Assembly: GCA_963803335.1 (NCBI GenBank)
Contig: CAWDME010000011.1
Location: 558,001 to 622,000 of the forward strand
Source of the DNA: DASSUW01 sp963803335
Lineage (GTDB): Bacteria > Actinomycetota > Thermoleophilia > Solirubrobacterales > Solirubrobacteraceae
Direction of reading: 5' to 3'
Length of the DNA stretch: 64,000 bases
A program made the position numbers and the translations under genes. Below, piece after piece: positions 41,895 to 50,247 of this stretch; the stretch's first letter is position 1; each line of letters begins with the position of its first letter. The notes beneath the pieces were generated by a model that was given only the letters and a program-made list of their open reading frames with translations, did no database searches and was not told where the DNA came from.

Positions 41895-42862
41895 TGATCG
41901 ATCCGCTCGAGCGCTGGGCGCAGTACGGGGAGAAGCCCGACTACGCGGGGCTGCTCACGTTCGCGGGCTCGCCTTATACGCAGGATCCCGGGGAGCTCGA
42001 AGGGTTCGACGTCGCCGTCGTCGGTGCGCCGATGGACGACCTGGTGTCCGATCGCCCGGGGGCCCGGTTCGCGCCGCGCGCGATCCGCTCCGCGTCGTGC
42101 CCTCCCGGCCCGCACCTGGAGGTCAAGGTCGACGCGTTCAGCGCGCTGCGCGTCGTCGACTTCGGCGACGCGCCGGTGATCCCGGCGGACGCGGCGGTCT
42201 CGCACGCCGCGATCGCGTCCACGGTCGGGCAGGTGCTGGCGGCCGGCGCGCTCCCGGTCACCTTGGGCGGCGACCATTCGATCACCAAGCCGTGCGTGGA
42301 GGCCGTCGCGGCCGTGCACGGCCCGGTGGGGATGGTGCACTTCGACACCCACACCGACACCGGCGAGGAGGTGTTCGGCGTCCGCCGCTCCCACGGCACG
42401 TTCATGAAGGAGCTGATCGACGACGGCCACGTGGTCGGTGAGCGGTACGCCCAGATCGGCCTGCGCGGCTATTGGCCGGGCGAGACCGAGTTCGGCTGGC
42501 AGGCTTCGCACGGAGTGACGTCGCTGTTCGCCCACGACGTCCGCGACCTCGGGATCGGCGAGGTCGCCGCGCGCGCCGTGGCGGCGGTGGGCGCCGGCCC
42601 GGTCTACCTGACCGTCGACGTCGATGTCCTCGATCCGGCCTACCTACCCGGCGGCACCGGCACCCCAGAGCCCGGAGGCCTGACCGCCTCGGAATTGCTG
42701 CTCGGGGTGCGGCTGGTCGCCGCCGAGCTCGACCTCGTCGGCGTCGACGTCGTCGAGGTGATCCCCACGGGCATCGGGTCCGCCGACAACTCCGCGCTGG
42801 TGGCCGACCGGGTGATCCGCGAGGCGCTCACCGGGATCGCGTTGCGCCGCGGCGCCGCTTAG
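41894..42862 (+). CDS. Agmatinase/guanidinobutyrase-family ureohydrolase
   Basis: 322 residues. The Mn-binding segments are present: LGGDHSITK, HFDTHTDTGEE, and TVDVDVLDPAYLPGGTGTPEPGG. SRSRP-like motifs of formiminoglutamase are absent, and the N-terminal LTFAGSPYTQDP segment resembles agmatinases. It would hydrolyse a guanidino compound to an amine plus urea. Start overlaps the decarboxylase stop, which argues for agmatine to putrescine; guanidinobutyrate to GABA is the alternative. Confidence 0.9.
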   Translation: MIDPLERWAQYGEKPDYAGLLTFAGSPYTQDPGELEGFDVAVVGAPMDDLVSDRPGARFAPRAIRSASCPPGPHLEVKVDAFSALRVVDFGDAPVIPADAAVSHAAIASTVGQVLAAGALPVTLGGDHSITKPCVEAVAAVHGPVGMVHFDTHTDTGEEVFGVRRSHGTFMKELIDDGHVVGERYAQIGLRGYWPGETEFGWQASHGVTSLFAHDVRDLGIGEVAARAVAAVGAGPVYLTVDVDVLDPAYLPGGTGTPEPGGLTASELLLGVRLVAAELDLVGVDVVEVIPTGIGSADNSALVADRVIREALTGIALRRGAA

Positions 42863-42918
42863 CACCGGCGAACTGCGGCATTGAGGGAGGCGGTGCCGCG
42901 CGGGCGGTCCTGCGCCGC

Positions 42919-43857
42919 CTACCCAGCCGGTGTTGGAACCTCCGCGGCGCTCTCGGCGGCCGAGGCGAGCTCGGCCGCGCGGCCCCGCGGCACGACAACC
43001 ACAGGCACCGGCGAGTGCCGGACGATCTTCGTGGCGCGCGAACCGAGGAAGACGCGCGCCAAAGGCCCGATCGAACTCGAGCCGACGACCAGGACGTCGC
43101 CGTCGCGCCACTCGATGTCCTCCAGCGCCTCGCCCCAGTCCTCGCCGCGGCCGATCACGGCGTCGCACTCGCGCGGGGAGAAGGGGAGGTCGGCGACGTC
43201 GTCCAACGTCGCCCGCGCCCGCCCCGAGATCTCCTCGACCCACTGGGCGGTCATCGCGTCGTCGGCCTCGTGGCCGATCGCGACCGTGTGGGGCGGGTGG
43301 GGATGGACGGCGAATGACGCGATCCGCAACGACGCGCCGACCCGTGCGGCCACGCCCGCGGCGGCGACCACGAGGTCGTCATCGGAGCCGCCGTAGGCTG
43401 CGGTGACCCGCGCGACGCGGGCGTCGCCCGATACCCTGAAGCCGCGCGGCGCCAGGGCGATCGGCACGTGCGAGCTGTGCAGCAGCCGCGCCGAGGTGCT
43501 GCCGACGGCGACCATCCCCGAGCCGCCCTCGGCGGCCGAGCCGACCACGACCAGCGACGCGTCAACGCGCTCGGCCACGTCGAGCAGCCCCGCCGGCGCC
43601 GACCGCGCCTGGAGCACCTCGTACGACGCCGGAACGTCAGCGGGCAGCCGCCCGCGCGCGCGGCTCAGCGCGTTTTCGGCCGCGCCCGACAGCGCCTCGC
43701 GGTACTCGGCGTCGACCTTTGCCGGCGAAGGCGGCCACGACGCCGGCACGACCGCGCAGACCAGCAGGTCCTCGCCGCCGGAGCGGGCGAGCATCGCCGC
43801 CAGGTGCAGCACCGCGTGGCCGTGGCCGTCCGGCGCGAATCCCACGACCATGGTCAT
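42919..43857 (-). CDS. Universal stress protein, two tandem UspA domains
   Basis: 312 residues with two UspA-like halves. The first has VVGSAAEGGSGMVAVGSTSA near 115-135; the second VVGSSSIGPLARVFLGSRAT near 270-290, both ATP-binding G-x2-G-x(9)-G-S/T type. ATG 43857 overlaps the permease stop (ATGA), an arrangement known for cationic amino acid and solute transporters where the Usp protein may tune transport. The 56 bases beyond its 3' end contain only a weak GCACCG/CGGTGC pair. Confidence 0.88.
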   Translation of the reverse strand: MTMVVGFAPDGHGHAVLHLAAMLARSGGEDLLVCAVVPASWPPSPAKVDAEYREALSGAAENALSRARGRLPADVPASYEVLQARSAPAGLLDVAERVDASLVVVGSAAEGGSGMVAVGSTSARLLHSSHVPIALAPRGFRVSGDARVARVTAAYGGSDDDLVVAAAGVAARVGASLRIASFAVHPHPPHTVAIGHEADDAMTAQWVEEISGRARATLDDVADLPFSPRECDAVIGRGEDWGEALEDIEWRDGDVLVVGSSSIGPLARVFLGSRATKIVRHSPVPVVVVPRGRAAELASAAESAAEVPTPAG

Positions 43858-45299
43858 GACTTGGCCTTGCCCAGCCTCGAGTTCCGCATCCCGTAGAGGA
43901 AGTACCAGGCCAACGCCACGGTGGTCCAGATGAGGAACACGTAGATCGTCACCGCCCGCAGGTCCTTGATGATCCAGATGCACCCGCCGATCGACGCGAT
44001 CGGGACGAGCGGATAGAGCGGGACCCTGAAGCCGCGTGGCAGGTCCGGCTGCGTCTGGCGCAGGACCATCACCCCGATCGACACCACGAGGAACGCCACG
44101 AGCGTCCCGATGCTCGTCATCTCGAACAGGAAGTTGATCGGGATCACGCCGGCGAGCAGCGAGATGATGACCGCCACGAAGATCGTTGACCGGACGGGCA
44201 CCAGGGTCCGCTGGTTCAGCTTGTGGAAGAACTGCGGGATCATCCCGTCGCGGCTCATCGCGAACAGGATCCGCGTCTGCCCGTAGATGACGACGAGCGT
44301 GACGCTGAAGATCGAGACGATCGCTCCGGCGGCCAGCACCGACGCCGGCCACGTGGACCCCGTGACGGACTCGAGGATGTTGGACAGGCCGGCCTCCTGG
44401 CCGTCGAACGCCGACACCGGTTGCGCCGCGACGGCGACAACCGCGACCAAGACGTAGATCGTCGTCACGATCACCAGCGCGCCGAGGATCGCCAATGGCA
44501 GGTTGCGCCTTGGGTTCTTGACCTCCTCGCCGGCCGTCGACACGGCATCGAGCCCGATGTAGGAGAAGAAGATGATCCCCGCGGCCGCGTTGATGCCGCT
44601 GAAGCCGTCTGGGGCGAAGTTCGACAGGTGGTCGGAGCTCCAGCCCTGGAGCCCGACGACGACGAACAGCGCCAGCACGCCGAGCTTGATCATCACCATG
44701 ATCGCATTGATCTTTGCCGACTCGCTGGCGCCGCGCAGGAGCAGCAGGGTGCACAGCCAGATCAGCACGACGGCGGGCAGGTTGAACACCCCGCCCTGCT
44801 CCGGCGCCTGCGAGATCGCGTCCGGGATCGTGAAGCCGAACAGGTTGTCGAGCAGCTCGTTGACGTACTGCGACCAGCCGACGGCGACACCCGCCGCCGA
44901 CACGCCGTACTCGAGCAGCAGACATGCCGCGACGACCATCGCCACCGCCTCGCCGAGCGTCGCGTACGCGTACGAGTACGAGGAGCCCGAGACCGGCACG
45001 GCGCCGGCGAGCTCGGCGTAGCAGATCGCGGTCAGACCGGCCACGACACCGGCCATCACGAACGAGAGAATCACCGCGGGTCCGGCCGTGGGCACGGCCT
45101 CCGTGAGGATCACGAAGATGCCGGTGCCGATCGTGGCCCCGACGCCGAACAGCGTGAGCTGGAACAGGCCGATCGTGCGCGCGAGCTCGCCGCCGCCGGT
45201 GTCGGCGCCGGTCTCGTCCGACATCACGCGGACCGGCTTGCGCCGGAACAGCTTCTCGCGCAGCGACACCGTCGGCATCTCGGGTTGCACAGCAGCCAT
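43854..45299 (-). CDS. APC-family permease (cationic amino acid/polyamine type)
   Basis: 481 residues, about 12 helices. GVGATIGTGIFVI is the first-helix GSG-like motif of APC transporters, and FFSYIGLDAVSTAGEEVKNPRRNLPLAI is the family signature. The CAT-like length and the paired Usp gene suggest basic amino acid or amine uptake. The start at 45299 faces the ATP-grasp gene across 143 bases that hold the box at 45373. Confidence 0.9.
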   Translation of the reverse strand: MAAVQPEMPTVSLREKLFRRKPVRVMSDETGADTGGGELARTIGLFQLTLFGVGATIGTGIFVILTEAVPTAGPAVILSFVMAGVVAGLTAICYAELAGAVPVSGSSYSYAYATLGEAVAMVVAACLLLEYGVSAAGVAVGWSQYVNELLDNLFGFTIPDAISQAPEQGGVFNLPAVVLIWLCTLLLLRGASESAKINAIMVMIKLGVLALFVVVGLQGWSSDHLSNFAPDGFSGINAAAGIIFFSYIGLDAVSTAGEEVKNPRRNLPLAILGALVIVTTIYVLVAVVAVAAQPVSAFDGQEAGLSNILESVTGSTWPASVLAAGAIVSIFSVTLVVIYGQTRILFAMSRDGMIPQFFHKLNQRTLVPVRSTIFVAVIISLLAGVIPINFLFEMTSIGTLVAFLVVSIGVMVLRQTQPDLPRGFRVPLYPLVPIASIGGCIWIIKDLRAVTIYVFLIWTTVALAWYFLYGMRNSRLGKAKS

Positions 45300-45372
45300 C
45301 GAGCTCCTCCTCGTCCTCGTTCCCCATGCGCACCCTCTCGCGAAGTGGGGCGCGCGGCAACCGTCACGCGCA

Positions 45373-45395
45373 CCAACTCCCGCCGCCCGCTTTGG
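45373..45395. promoter_or_regulatory. PucR-type box C: CCAAC-N13-TTTGG
   Basis: Right arm exact, left arm with one change, same 23-bp span as A and B. It is between the divergent permease (start 45299) and ATP-grasp (start 45443) genes, so it may serve both. Confidence 0.62.
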
Positions 45396-45442
45396 ACGGC
45401 GAACGACTGGACGCGCGCCCGTGGGGGCGAGAGGATCGGCTC

Positions 45443-46906
45443 ATGCCCGAGACGACCGCGAAGCTGCGCGGCATCTCCGAGATCCGCGCGTTCTTCCGCA
45501 CCAACCAGACGCCGGTCTACTTCATCTCGCCGACCGCGTTCAACCTGCTCGGGATCGACCGCTGGCTGCGCAACTTCTTCTACGTCAACTACTTCGACTC
45601 GTTCGAGGGGACGCACCCGCGCGTGTTCGTGCCGAAGGAGCTTCCGTACCGCGAGTTCGAGTCGATGGAGGAGATCTGCACCTACCTCCTGGGCCACAAG
45701 GAGGTGCTCGACCAGATGGCGAGCCGCGGAGCCGGCGGCAAGTGCGTGTTCGTCATGTTCGACGAGGAGACCGAGGCGGCGGCCGCCGCTGCGGGCGTGG
45801 CGGTCGCGCACCCGAGCGCTGAGCTGCGCCACCGGCTCGACTCGAAGATCGTCACGACCCAGATCGGCAACGAGGCCGGGGTCCCGAGCGCGCCGAACAT
45901 CCTCGGCCGCGCGACGAGCTTCGAGGAGCTCACGGCGCTCGCCGAACAAGGCGGGCTCGGCGACGATCTCGTGGTGCAGACGCCGTACGGCGACTCCGGC
46001 AAGACCACGTTCTTCATCCGCGGCGAGCGCGACTGGGACCGCTACGCCGGCGACATGGTGGGCGAGGAGCTCAAGGTGATGCGGCGCATCAACAACCGCG
46101 CCGCCGCGGTCGAGGCCGTGATCACTCGCCACGGCACGATCGTCGGCCCGCTGATGACCGACCTCACCGGCCATCCGGAGCTGACCCCGCACAAGGGCGG
46201 CTGGTGCGGCAACGACATCTTCCCCGAGGCGCTCAGCCCCGAGCATCGCGAGCGCGCCCGCGTGCTCACGCAGAAGCTCGGCGACCGGCTGGCGGGGGAG
46301 GGGTACCGCGGCTTCGTCGAGATCGACTACCTGGCCGACGTCGACACCGGAGAGCTGTACCTCGGCGAGATCAACCCGCGCATCAGCGGCGTGACGTCGA
46401 TGACCAACGTGACGGCCGGCGCCTACGCCGACGTCCCGCTGTTCCTCTTCCACCTGCTCGAGTTCCTCGACGTCGACTACGAGATCGACGTCGACGACAT
46501 CAACCGCCGCTGGGCGCAGGCGTCGAGCATCGACGTCTGGAGCCAGATCATCCTCAAGGACATCGGCGACGAGGTGGAGCAGCTCACGAACACGCCGAAG
46601 ACCGGGATCTGGCGGATGGACTCCAGCGGCGGGCTCGAGTTCGCCCGCTGGGGCCACGACTGGCACAGCCTCCACGACGAGTCGGAGGCGTTCTTCCTGC
46701 GCGTGCTCGCGCCCGGCGACTACCGCTACCCGGGCGCCGACCTCGGCGTGCTCGTCGCGCGCTCGCGCATGCAGACCGAAGACAACCAGCTCACGGACCG
46801 GGCGCACCAGTGGATCGACGGCATCCACGCCCACTTCTCCGGCGCGACGCTGCCCGACCAGGGCGTCCCGGTGCCGGCGGGCGCGATGGCATTCAAGACG
46901 TCGTAG
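45443..46906 (+). CDS. ATP-grasp ligase of unassigned substrate
   Basis: 487 residues. The ATP-grasp elements are visible: VVQTPYGDSGKTTFFI (177-192), the nucleotide loop, and VEIDYLADVDTG followed by LGEINPRISG (308-316) with the Glu-x-Asn-x-Arg metal/phosphate motif. The N-terminal 130 residues form a pre-ATP domain of their own type. ATP-grasp enzymes join a carboxylate to an amine or thiol. Biotin-carboxylase-type labels are likely for this family, but no biotin carrier is nearby. Placed directly before a C45 hydrolase gene (14-base gap) and behind a PucR-type box, it may attach an acyl group to a polyamine. Confidence 0.75.
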   Translation: MPETTAKLRGISEIRAFFRTNQTPVYFISPTAFNLLGIDRWLRNFFYVNYFDSFEGTHPRVFVPKELPYREFESMEEICTYLLGHKEVLDQMASRGAGGKCVFVMFDEETEAAAAAAGVAVAHPSAELRHRLDSKIVTTQIGNEAGVPSAPNILGRATSFEELTALAEQGGLGDDLVVQTPYGDSGKTTFFIRGERDWDRYAGDMVGEELKVMRRINNRAAAVEAVITRHGTIVGPLMTDLTGHPELTPHKGGWCGNDIFPEALSPEHRERARVLTQKLGDRLAGEGYRGFVEIDYLADVDTGELYLGEINPRISGVTSMTNVTAGAYADVPLFLFHLLEFLDVDYEIDVDDINRRWAQASSIDVWSQIILKDIGDEVEQLTNTPKTGIWRMDSSGGLEFARWGHDWHSLHDESEAFFLRVLAPGDYRYPGADLGVLVARSRMQTEDNQLTDRAHQWIDGIHAHFSGATLPDQGVPVPAGAMAFKTS

Positions 46907-46920
46907 CTAGCCTTTCGCAA

Positions 46921-47955
46921 GTGCTCGACTTCCACGCGGTCGCGGAGGCGCGGCCCGGCGCGCGCTTCCAGCAGCGCTTCGCCGCCACCTGGCCGGCCTA
47001 CAAGCGGTGGTACCTGCGCGACGGCGACGCCGCGCGGCCGTCGTACCTCGCGTGCCGCCACGCGCTGGAGCTGCACATGCCCGAGCTGGTGCCGACCTGG
47101 GAGCGGCTCGTGGATCTCGCGGGCGGGGGAGACCTGACCGCGCGGATGTTGTCGCTGTGGGACCCGCCGGCGCTGGTGACCGGCTGCTCGCAGGCCGTCC
47201 TGAACCGCGACGAGCCGCTGCTCGTGCGTAACTACGACTTCGACCCCAAGCTGCTCGAGGCCGTGATCTCGCGCACGGAGCTGACCGGCCGGCCGGTGGT
47301 CGGGATGAGCGACTGCCTGTGGGGCCTGCTCGACGGGATCAACGCCTCCGGGCTGAGCATGTCGCTCGCCTTCGGCGGGCGCCGCGTCACGGCACCCGGG
47401 TTCGCGATGCCGCTGATCGTCCGCTACCTGCTCGAGCTGTGCGCCACGACCGAGCACGCCGTCGCGGTGCTCGCGCGCCTGCCCGTGCAGGCCTCGTACA
47501 ACCTCACGATCGTCGACCGCGACGGCCAGGGAGTGACCGCCCATGTCTCACCCGATCGCCCGCTCTGGATTGGCGAGGCGCTCGTGGCGACGAACCACCA
47601 GCAGACGGTCGAGTGGCCCGAGCACGCCGAGGCGGTCCGCTCCGAGGAGCGCGAGCAGCGCATGCTCGACCTGCTCGGCGCCGGCACCCCGGAAGCCGAC
47701 TTCATCGCGGCGTTCCTCGAGCCGCCGCTGCACAGCGCTGACTACGCCGACGGCTTCGGGACGCTGTACACCGCGGTCTACCGGCCGCTCGACGCGGCGG
47801 TCGACTACCGCTGGCCCGGCGAGACCTGGCGTCAGTCCTGCGCGGAGTTCGAGGAAGGGATGCGCGCCGTGCGGCTGCCTTCGCGAAAGTCGGCGAGCGA
47901 CAGCGGCCACGAGGTGCCCGGCCACGAGAACTCGGCCCTGCCCTCGGCCGGGTAG
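46921..47955 (+). CDS. C45-family Ntn-hydrolase/acyltransferase-like protein
   Basis: 344 residues from GTG 46921. ALVTGCSQAVL places the candidate autocatalytic nucleophile at Cys89, followed by LLVRNYDF and SDCLWGLLDGINASGLSMSLAFGG; TNHQ follows near 215. This matches C45 acyltransferase/hydrolase relatives of penicillin acyltransferase and insect Tan. They hydrolyse or exchange amides. The homologous region ends near RAVRLP; the last 25 residues are translation of the opposite-strand paralog, because this gene ends inside it. Confidence 0.8.
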   Translation: MLDFHAVAEARPGARFQQRFAATWPAYKRWYLRDGDAARPSYLACRHALELHMPELVPTWERLVDLAGGGDLTARMLSLWDPPALVTGCSQAVLNRDEPLLVRNYDFDPKLLEAVISRTELTGRPVVGMSDCLWGLLDGINASGLSMSLAFGGRRVTAPGFAMPLIVRYLLELCATTEHAVAVLARLPVQASYNLTIVDRDGQGVTAHVSPDRPLWIGEALVATNHQQTVEWPEHAEAVRSEEREQRMLDLLGAGTPEADFIAAFLEPPLHSADYADGFGTLYTAVYRPLDAAVDYRWPGETWRQSCAEFEEGMRAVRLPSRKSASDSGHEVPGHENSALPSAG

Positions 47956-48824
47956 TACGCGGCCGTGTAAAGCGTCCCGAAGCCGGCGGCGTACTGCGTG
48001 CTCCGCAGCGGCGGCTCGAGGAACGCGGCGACGAACCGCTCGCGCGTCATCTCCGGGTCGGCGAGCAGCCCGAGCACGCACGCCTCGCGCTCCTCGGAGC
48101 GGATCGCCGCCGCGTACTCCGGCCACTCGACCGTGCCCTGGTGGTTGGTGGTGCCGGCGATGTCATGGAACGACGGCGGCCGGCCCTGCCCGACGTAGGC
48201 GGTGAGGAACGCGCCGGAGCCGTCCCCGACGTCCGCCCGGCCGCCGAACGTCAACGAGACGGCGAGGCCCGCGTCGTTGATCCCGTCGAGCAGGCCCCAC
48301 AGGCAGTCGCTCATGCCCAGCACGCGGCGCCCGGTCCACGCGGTCAGATAGACGATCCCCTCGAGCCGGTCGGCCGGATAGTCGTAGTTGCGCACGAGCA
48401 CCGGCTCGCCGCGCGTCCACGCGCCCTGCGAGCAGCCGACGACGAACCCCGGTGGGCGGTACAGCGTGAGCATTCGCGCCGCCAGCTCGTCAGCGCCGGC
48501 GAGTTCGACGAGCCGCTCGTACGTCGGCACCAGCTCGGGCATGTGGCGCTCGAGCGCGGCCCGGCAGGTGGCGCGATCCGGCCGGGCGCTCTCGCCCTCG
48601 CGCAGGTACCACGCCCGGTAACCGGGCCACATCGCGTCGAAACGGGTCTGCCACTTCTCGCCCGGCGTGAGCTCTCCCACCGCTTCGAGCTCGAGCTCCT
48701 CCCCGTGCCCGCGGTGGGCGGGGAGGAGCTTGAGCGTGTCCCAGACCGGCTTCCAGTACCGGTCGATCGCCTCAACGGCCTCGCGCGGCAGCCAGCGAAC
48801 CCAGTCCGGGAGGTCTTCACTCAC
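47832..48824 (-). CDS. C45-family paralog with an internal deletion
   Basis: 330 residues, clearly related to the previous gene: FVVGCSQGAWTRGEPVLVRNYD (Cys131), SDCLWGLLDGINDAGLAVSLTFGG, TTNHQGTVEWPEYAAAIRSEERE and PPLRSTQYAAGFGTLYTA. It has an extra N-terminal 47 residues (WVRWLPREAVEAIDRYW). Between FGGRADVGDG and SGAFLTAYV about 40 residues present in the paralog (membrane-like IVRYLLELCAT through VDRDGQG) are missing in frame, so activity is doubtful. GTG 48824 overlaps the aldehyde dehydrogenase stop by 8 bases. Its 3' end overlaps the convergent paralog by 124 bases. Confidence 0.78.
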   Translation of the reverse strand: MSEDLPDWVRWLPREAVEAIDRYWKPVWDTLKLLPAHRGHGEELELEAVGELTPGEKWQTRFDAMWPGYRAWYLREGESARPDRATCRAALERHMPELVPTYERLVELAGADELAARMLTLYRPPGFVVGCSQGAWTRGEPVLVRNYDYPADRLEGIVYLTAWTGRRVLGMSDCLWGLLDGINDAGLAVSLTFGGRADVGDGSGAFLTAYVGQGRPPSFHDIAGTTNHQGTVEWPEYAAAIRSEEREACVLGLLADPEMTRERFVAAFLEPPLRSTQYAAGFGTLYTAAYYPAEGRAEFSWPGTSWPLSLADFREGSRTARIPSSNSAQD

Positions 48825-50247
48825 CGATCGCGCTCATCACATGCTTGATGCGCGTGTAGTCCTCGAGGCCGTACATCGAGAGGTCCTTGCCGTAGCCGGA
48901 GTGCTTGAAGCCGCCGTGCGGCATCTCGGCCACGAGCGGGATGTGGCAGTTGATCCACACGCAGCCGAAGTTCAGCCGCCGTGACATCCGCATCGCGCGC
49001 CCGTGGTCCTGCGTCCAGACGCTCGATGCCAGGCCGTACTGCACGCCGTTGGCCCACTTGGCGGCCTCGTCCTCGTCGCTGAACGTCTGCACGGTGATGA
49101 CCGGGCCGAAGATCTCGTTCTGGATCATCTCGTCGTCCTGGCGCAGCCCGTCGACCACGGTCGGCTCCCAGAAGTAGCCCACGTCGCCCTGCTGGTGGCC
49201 GCCGGCCACGACCGTCGCGTGGTCGGGCGTGCGGTCGAGGAACCCGCTCACCTGCGCGAGCTGGTTGGCGTTGTTCAGCGGGCCGTAGAGCACCTCGCCG
49301 TCGTTCGGCGGGCCGGTCTTGGTGCCCTTGGCCTGCTCTTCGAGCGCAGCGACGAAGTCGTCATGCACGCGCGGGCCGGCGAGCACGCGCGTCGCCGCCG
49401 TGCAGTCCTGGCCGGCGTTGAAGTAGCCCGCGACCGCGATGTCCTCGGCCGCCTGCGCGATGTCGGCGTCGTCGAACACGACCACCGGCGCCTTGCCGCC
49501 GAGCTCGAGGTGGACCTTCTTGACGTCGTCGGCCGCCGAGCGCGCCACGGCCATGCCCGCGCGGACGCTGCCGGTGATCGAGACCATCTGCGGCGTCGGG
49601 TGCGCGACCAGGGCGGCGCCCGTCTCGCGGTCGCCCGTGACGACGTTGAAGACGCCCTCGGGCAGGAACTCGGCCATCACCTCGGCCATCCACAGGCTGC
49701 TGGCCGGGGTGGTGTCGGACGGCTTGAGGACCATGCAGTTGCCGGCCGCGATCGCCGGCGCCCACTTCCAGACGGCCATCATCGCCGGGTAGTTCCACGG
49801 CGTCACGGCCGCGCACACGCCGACCGGCTCGCGCCGCACGAAAGACGTGAAGCCGCGCATGTACTCGCCGGCCGACTTGCCCTCGAGCACGCGCGCGGCG
49901 CCCGCGAAGAAGCGGATCTGGTCGACCATCGGAGGGATCTCCTCCGACATCGTCAGCTCGTTCGGCTTGCCGGTGTTTTCGGACTCGATGTCGACGAGCT
50001 CCTGGGCGCGCGACTCGAACGCGTCGGCGATGTCGAGCAGCATCTTCTGGCGCTCCGACGGCGTCGTGTCGCGCCACTCCTCGAACGCGCGCTCGGCCGA
50101 CTGGAACGCGGCGTCGACATCCGCATCGCGCGACAGCGCGGCGCTGGCGAACACCTCGCCGGTGCTCGGGTCGATCAGGTCGGTGGTCTCACCGGTGGCC
50201 GCCGACACGTGCTTTCCGTTGATGAAGTTGGTGATCTCTCGGCTCAT
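48817..50247 (-). CDS. Aminobutyraldehyde-type aldehyde dehydrogenase
   Basis: 476 residues. Rossmann motif SITGSVRAGMAVAR, general base in HLELGGKAP, nucleophilic Cys in FNAGQDCTAATR, and EIFGPVITVQ and PHGGFKHSGYGKD are all present. The pattern resembles YdcW/PatD and PuuC-type dehydrogenases for 4-aminobutyraldehyde or acylated relatives. ATG 50247 has a strong CAGGAGGGGA leader and overlaps the amine oxidase stop (ATGA), so oxidase and dehydrogenase are made together. Confidence 0.88.
   Translation of the reverse strand: MSREITNFINGKHVSAATGETTDLIDPSTGEVFASAALSRDADVDAAFQSAERAFEEWRDTTPSERQKMLLDIADAFESRAQELVDIESENTGKPNELTMSEEIPPMVDQIRFFAGAARVLEGKSAGEYMRGFTSFVRREPVGVCAAVTPWNYPAMMAVWKWAPAIAAGNCMVLKPSDTTPASSLWMAEVMAEFLPEGVFNVVTGDRETGAALVAHPTPQMVSITGSVRAGMAVARSAADDVKKVHLELGGKAPVVVFDDADIAQAAEDIAVAGYFNAGQDCTAATRVLAGPRVHDDFVAALEEQAKGTKTGPPNDGEVLYGPLNNANQLAQVSGFLDRTPDHATVVAGGHQQGDVGYFWEPTVVDGLRQDDEMIQNEIFGPVITVQTFSDEDEAAKWANGVQYGLASSVWTQDHGRAMRMSRRLNFGCVWINCHIPLVAEMPHGGFKHSGYGKDLSMYGLEDYTRIKHVMSAIGE

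Noticed and set aside
42863..42918. GCACCG/CGGTGC inverted repeat between the ureohydrolase and the Usp gene as a terminator.
   Set aside because: Only 6 bp with a 23-base loop; too weak in GC-rich DNA to claim.
42919..45360. An 813-codon minus-strand frame covering permease and Usp genes.
   Set aside because: Only its last 312 residues are the Usp protein; the rest is out-of-frame reading of the permease.
45443..46906. Biotin carboxylase as product of the ATP-grasp gene.
   Set aside because: No biotin carrier protein or carboxyltransferase is near, and the N-terminal domain differs from biotin carboxylase.
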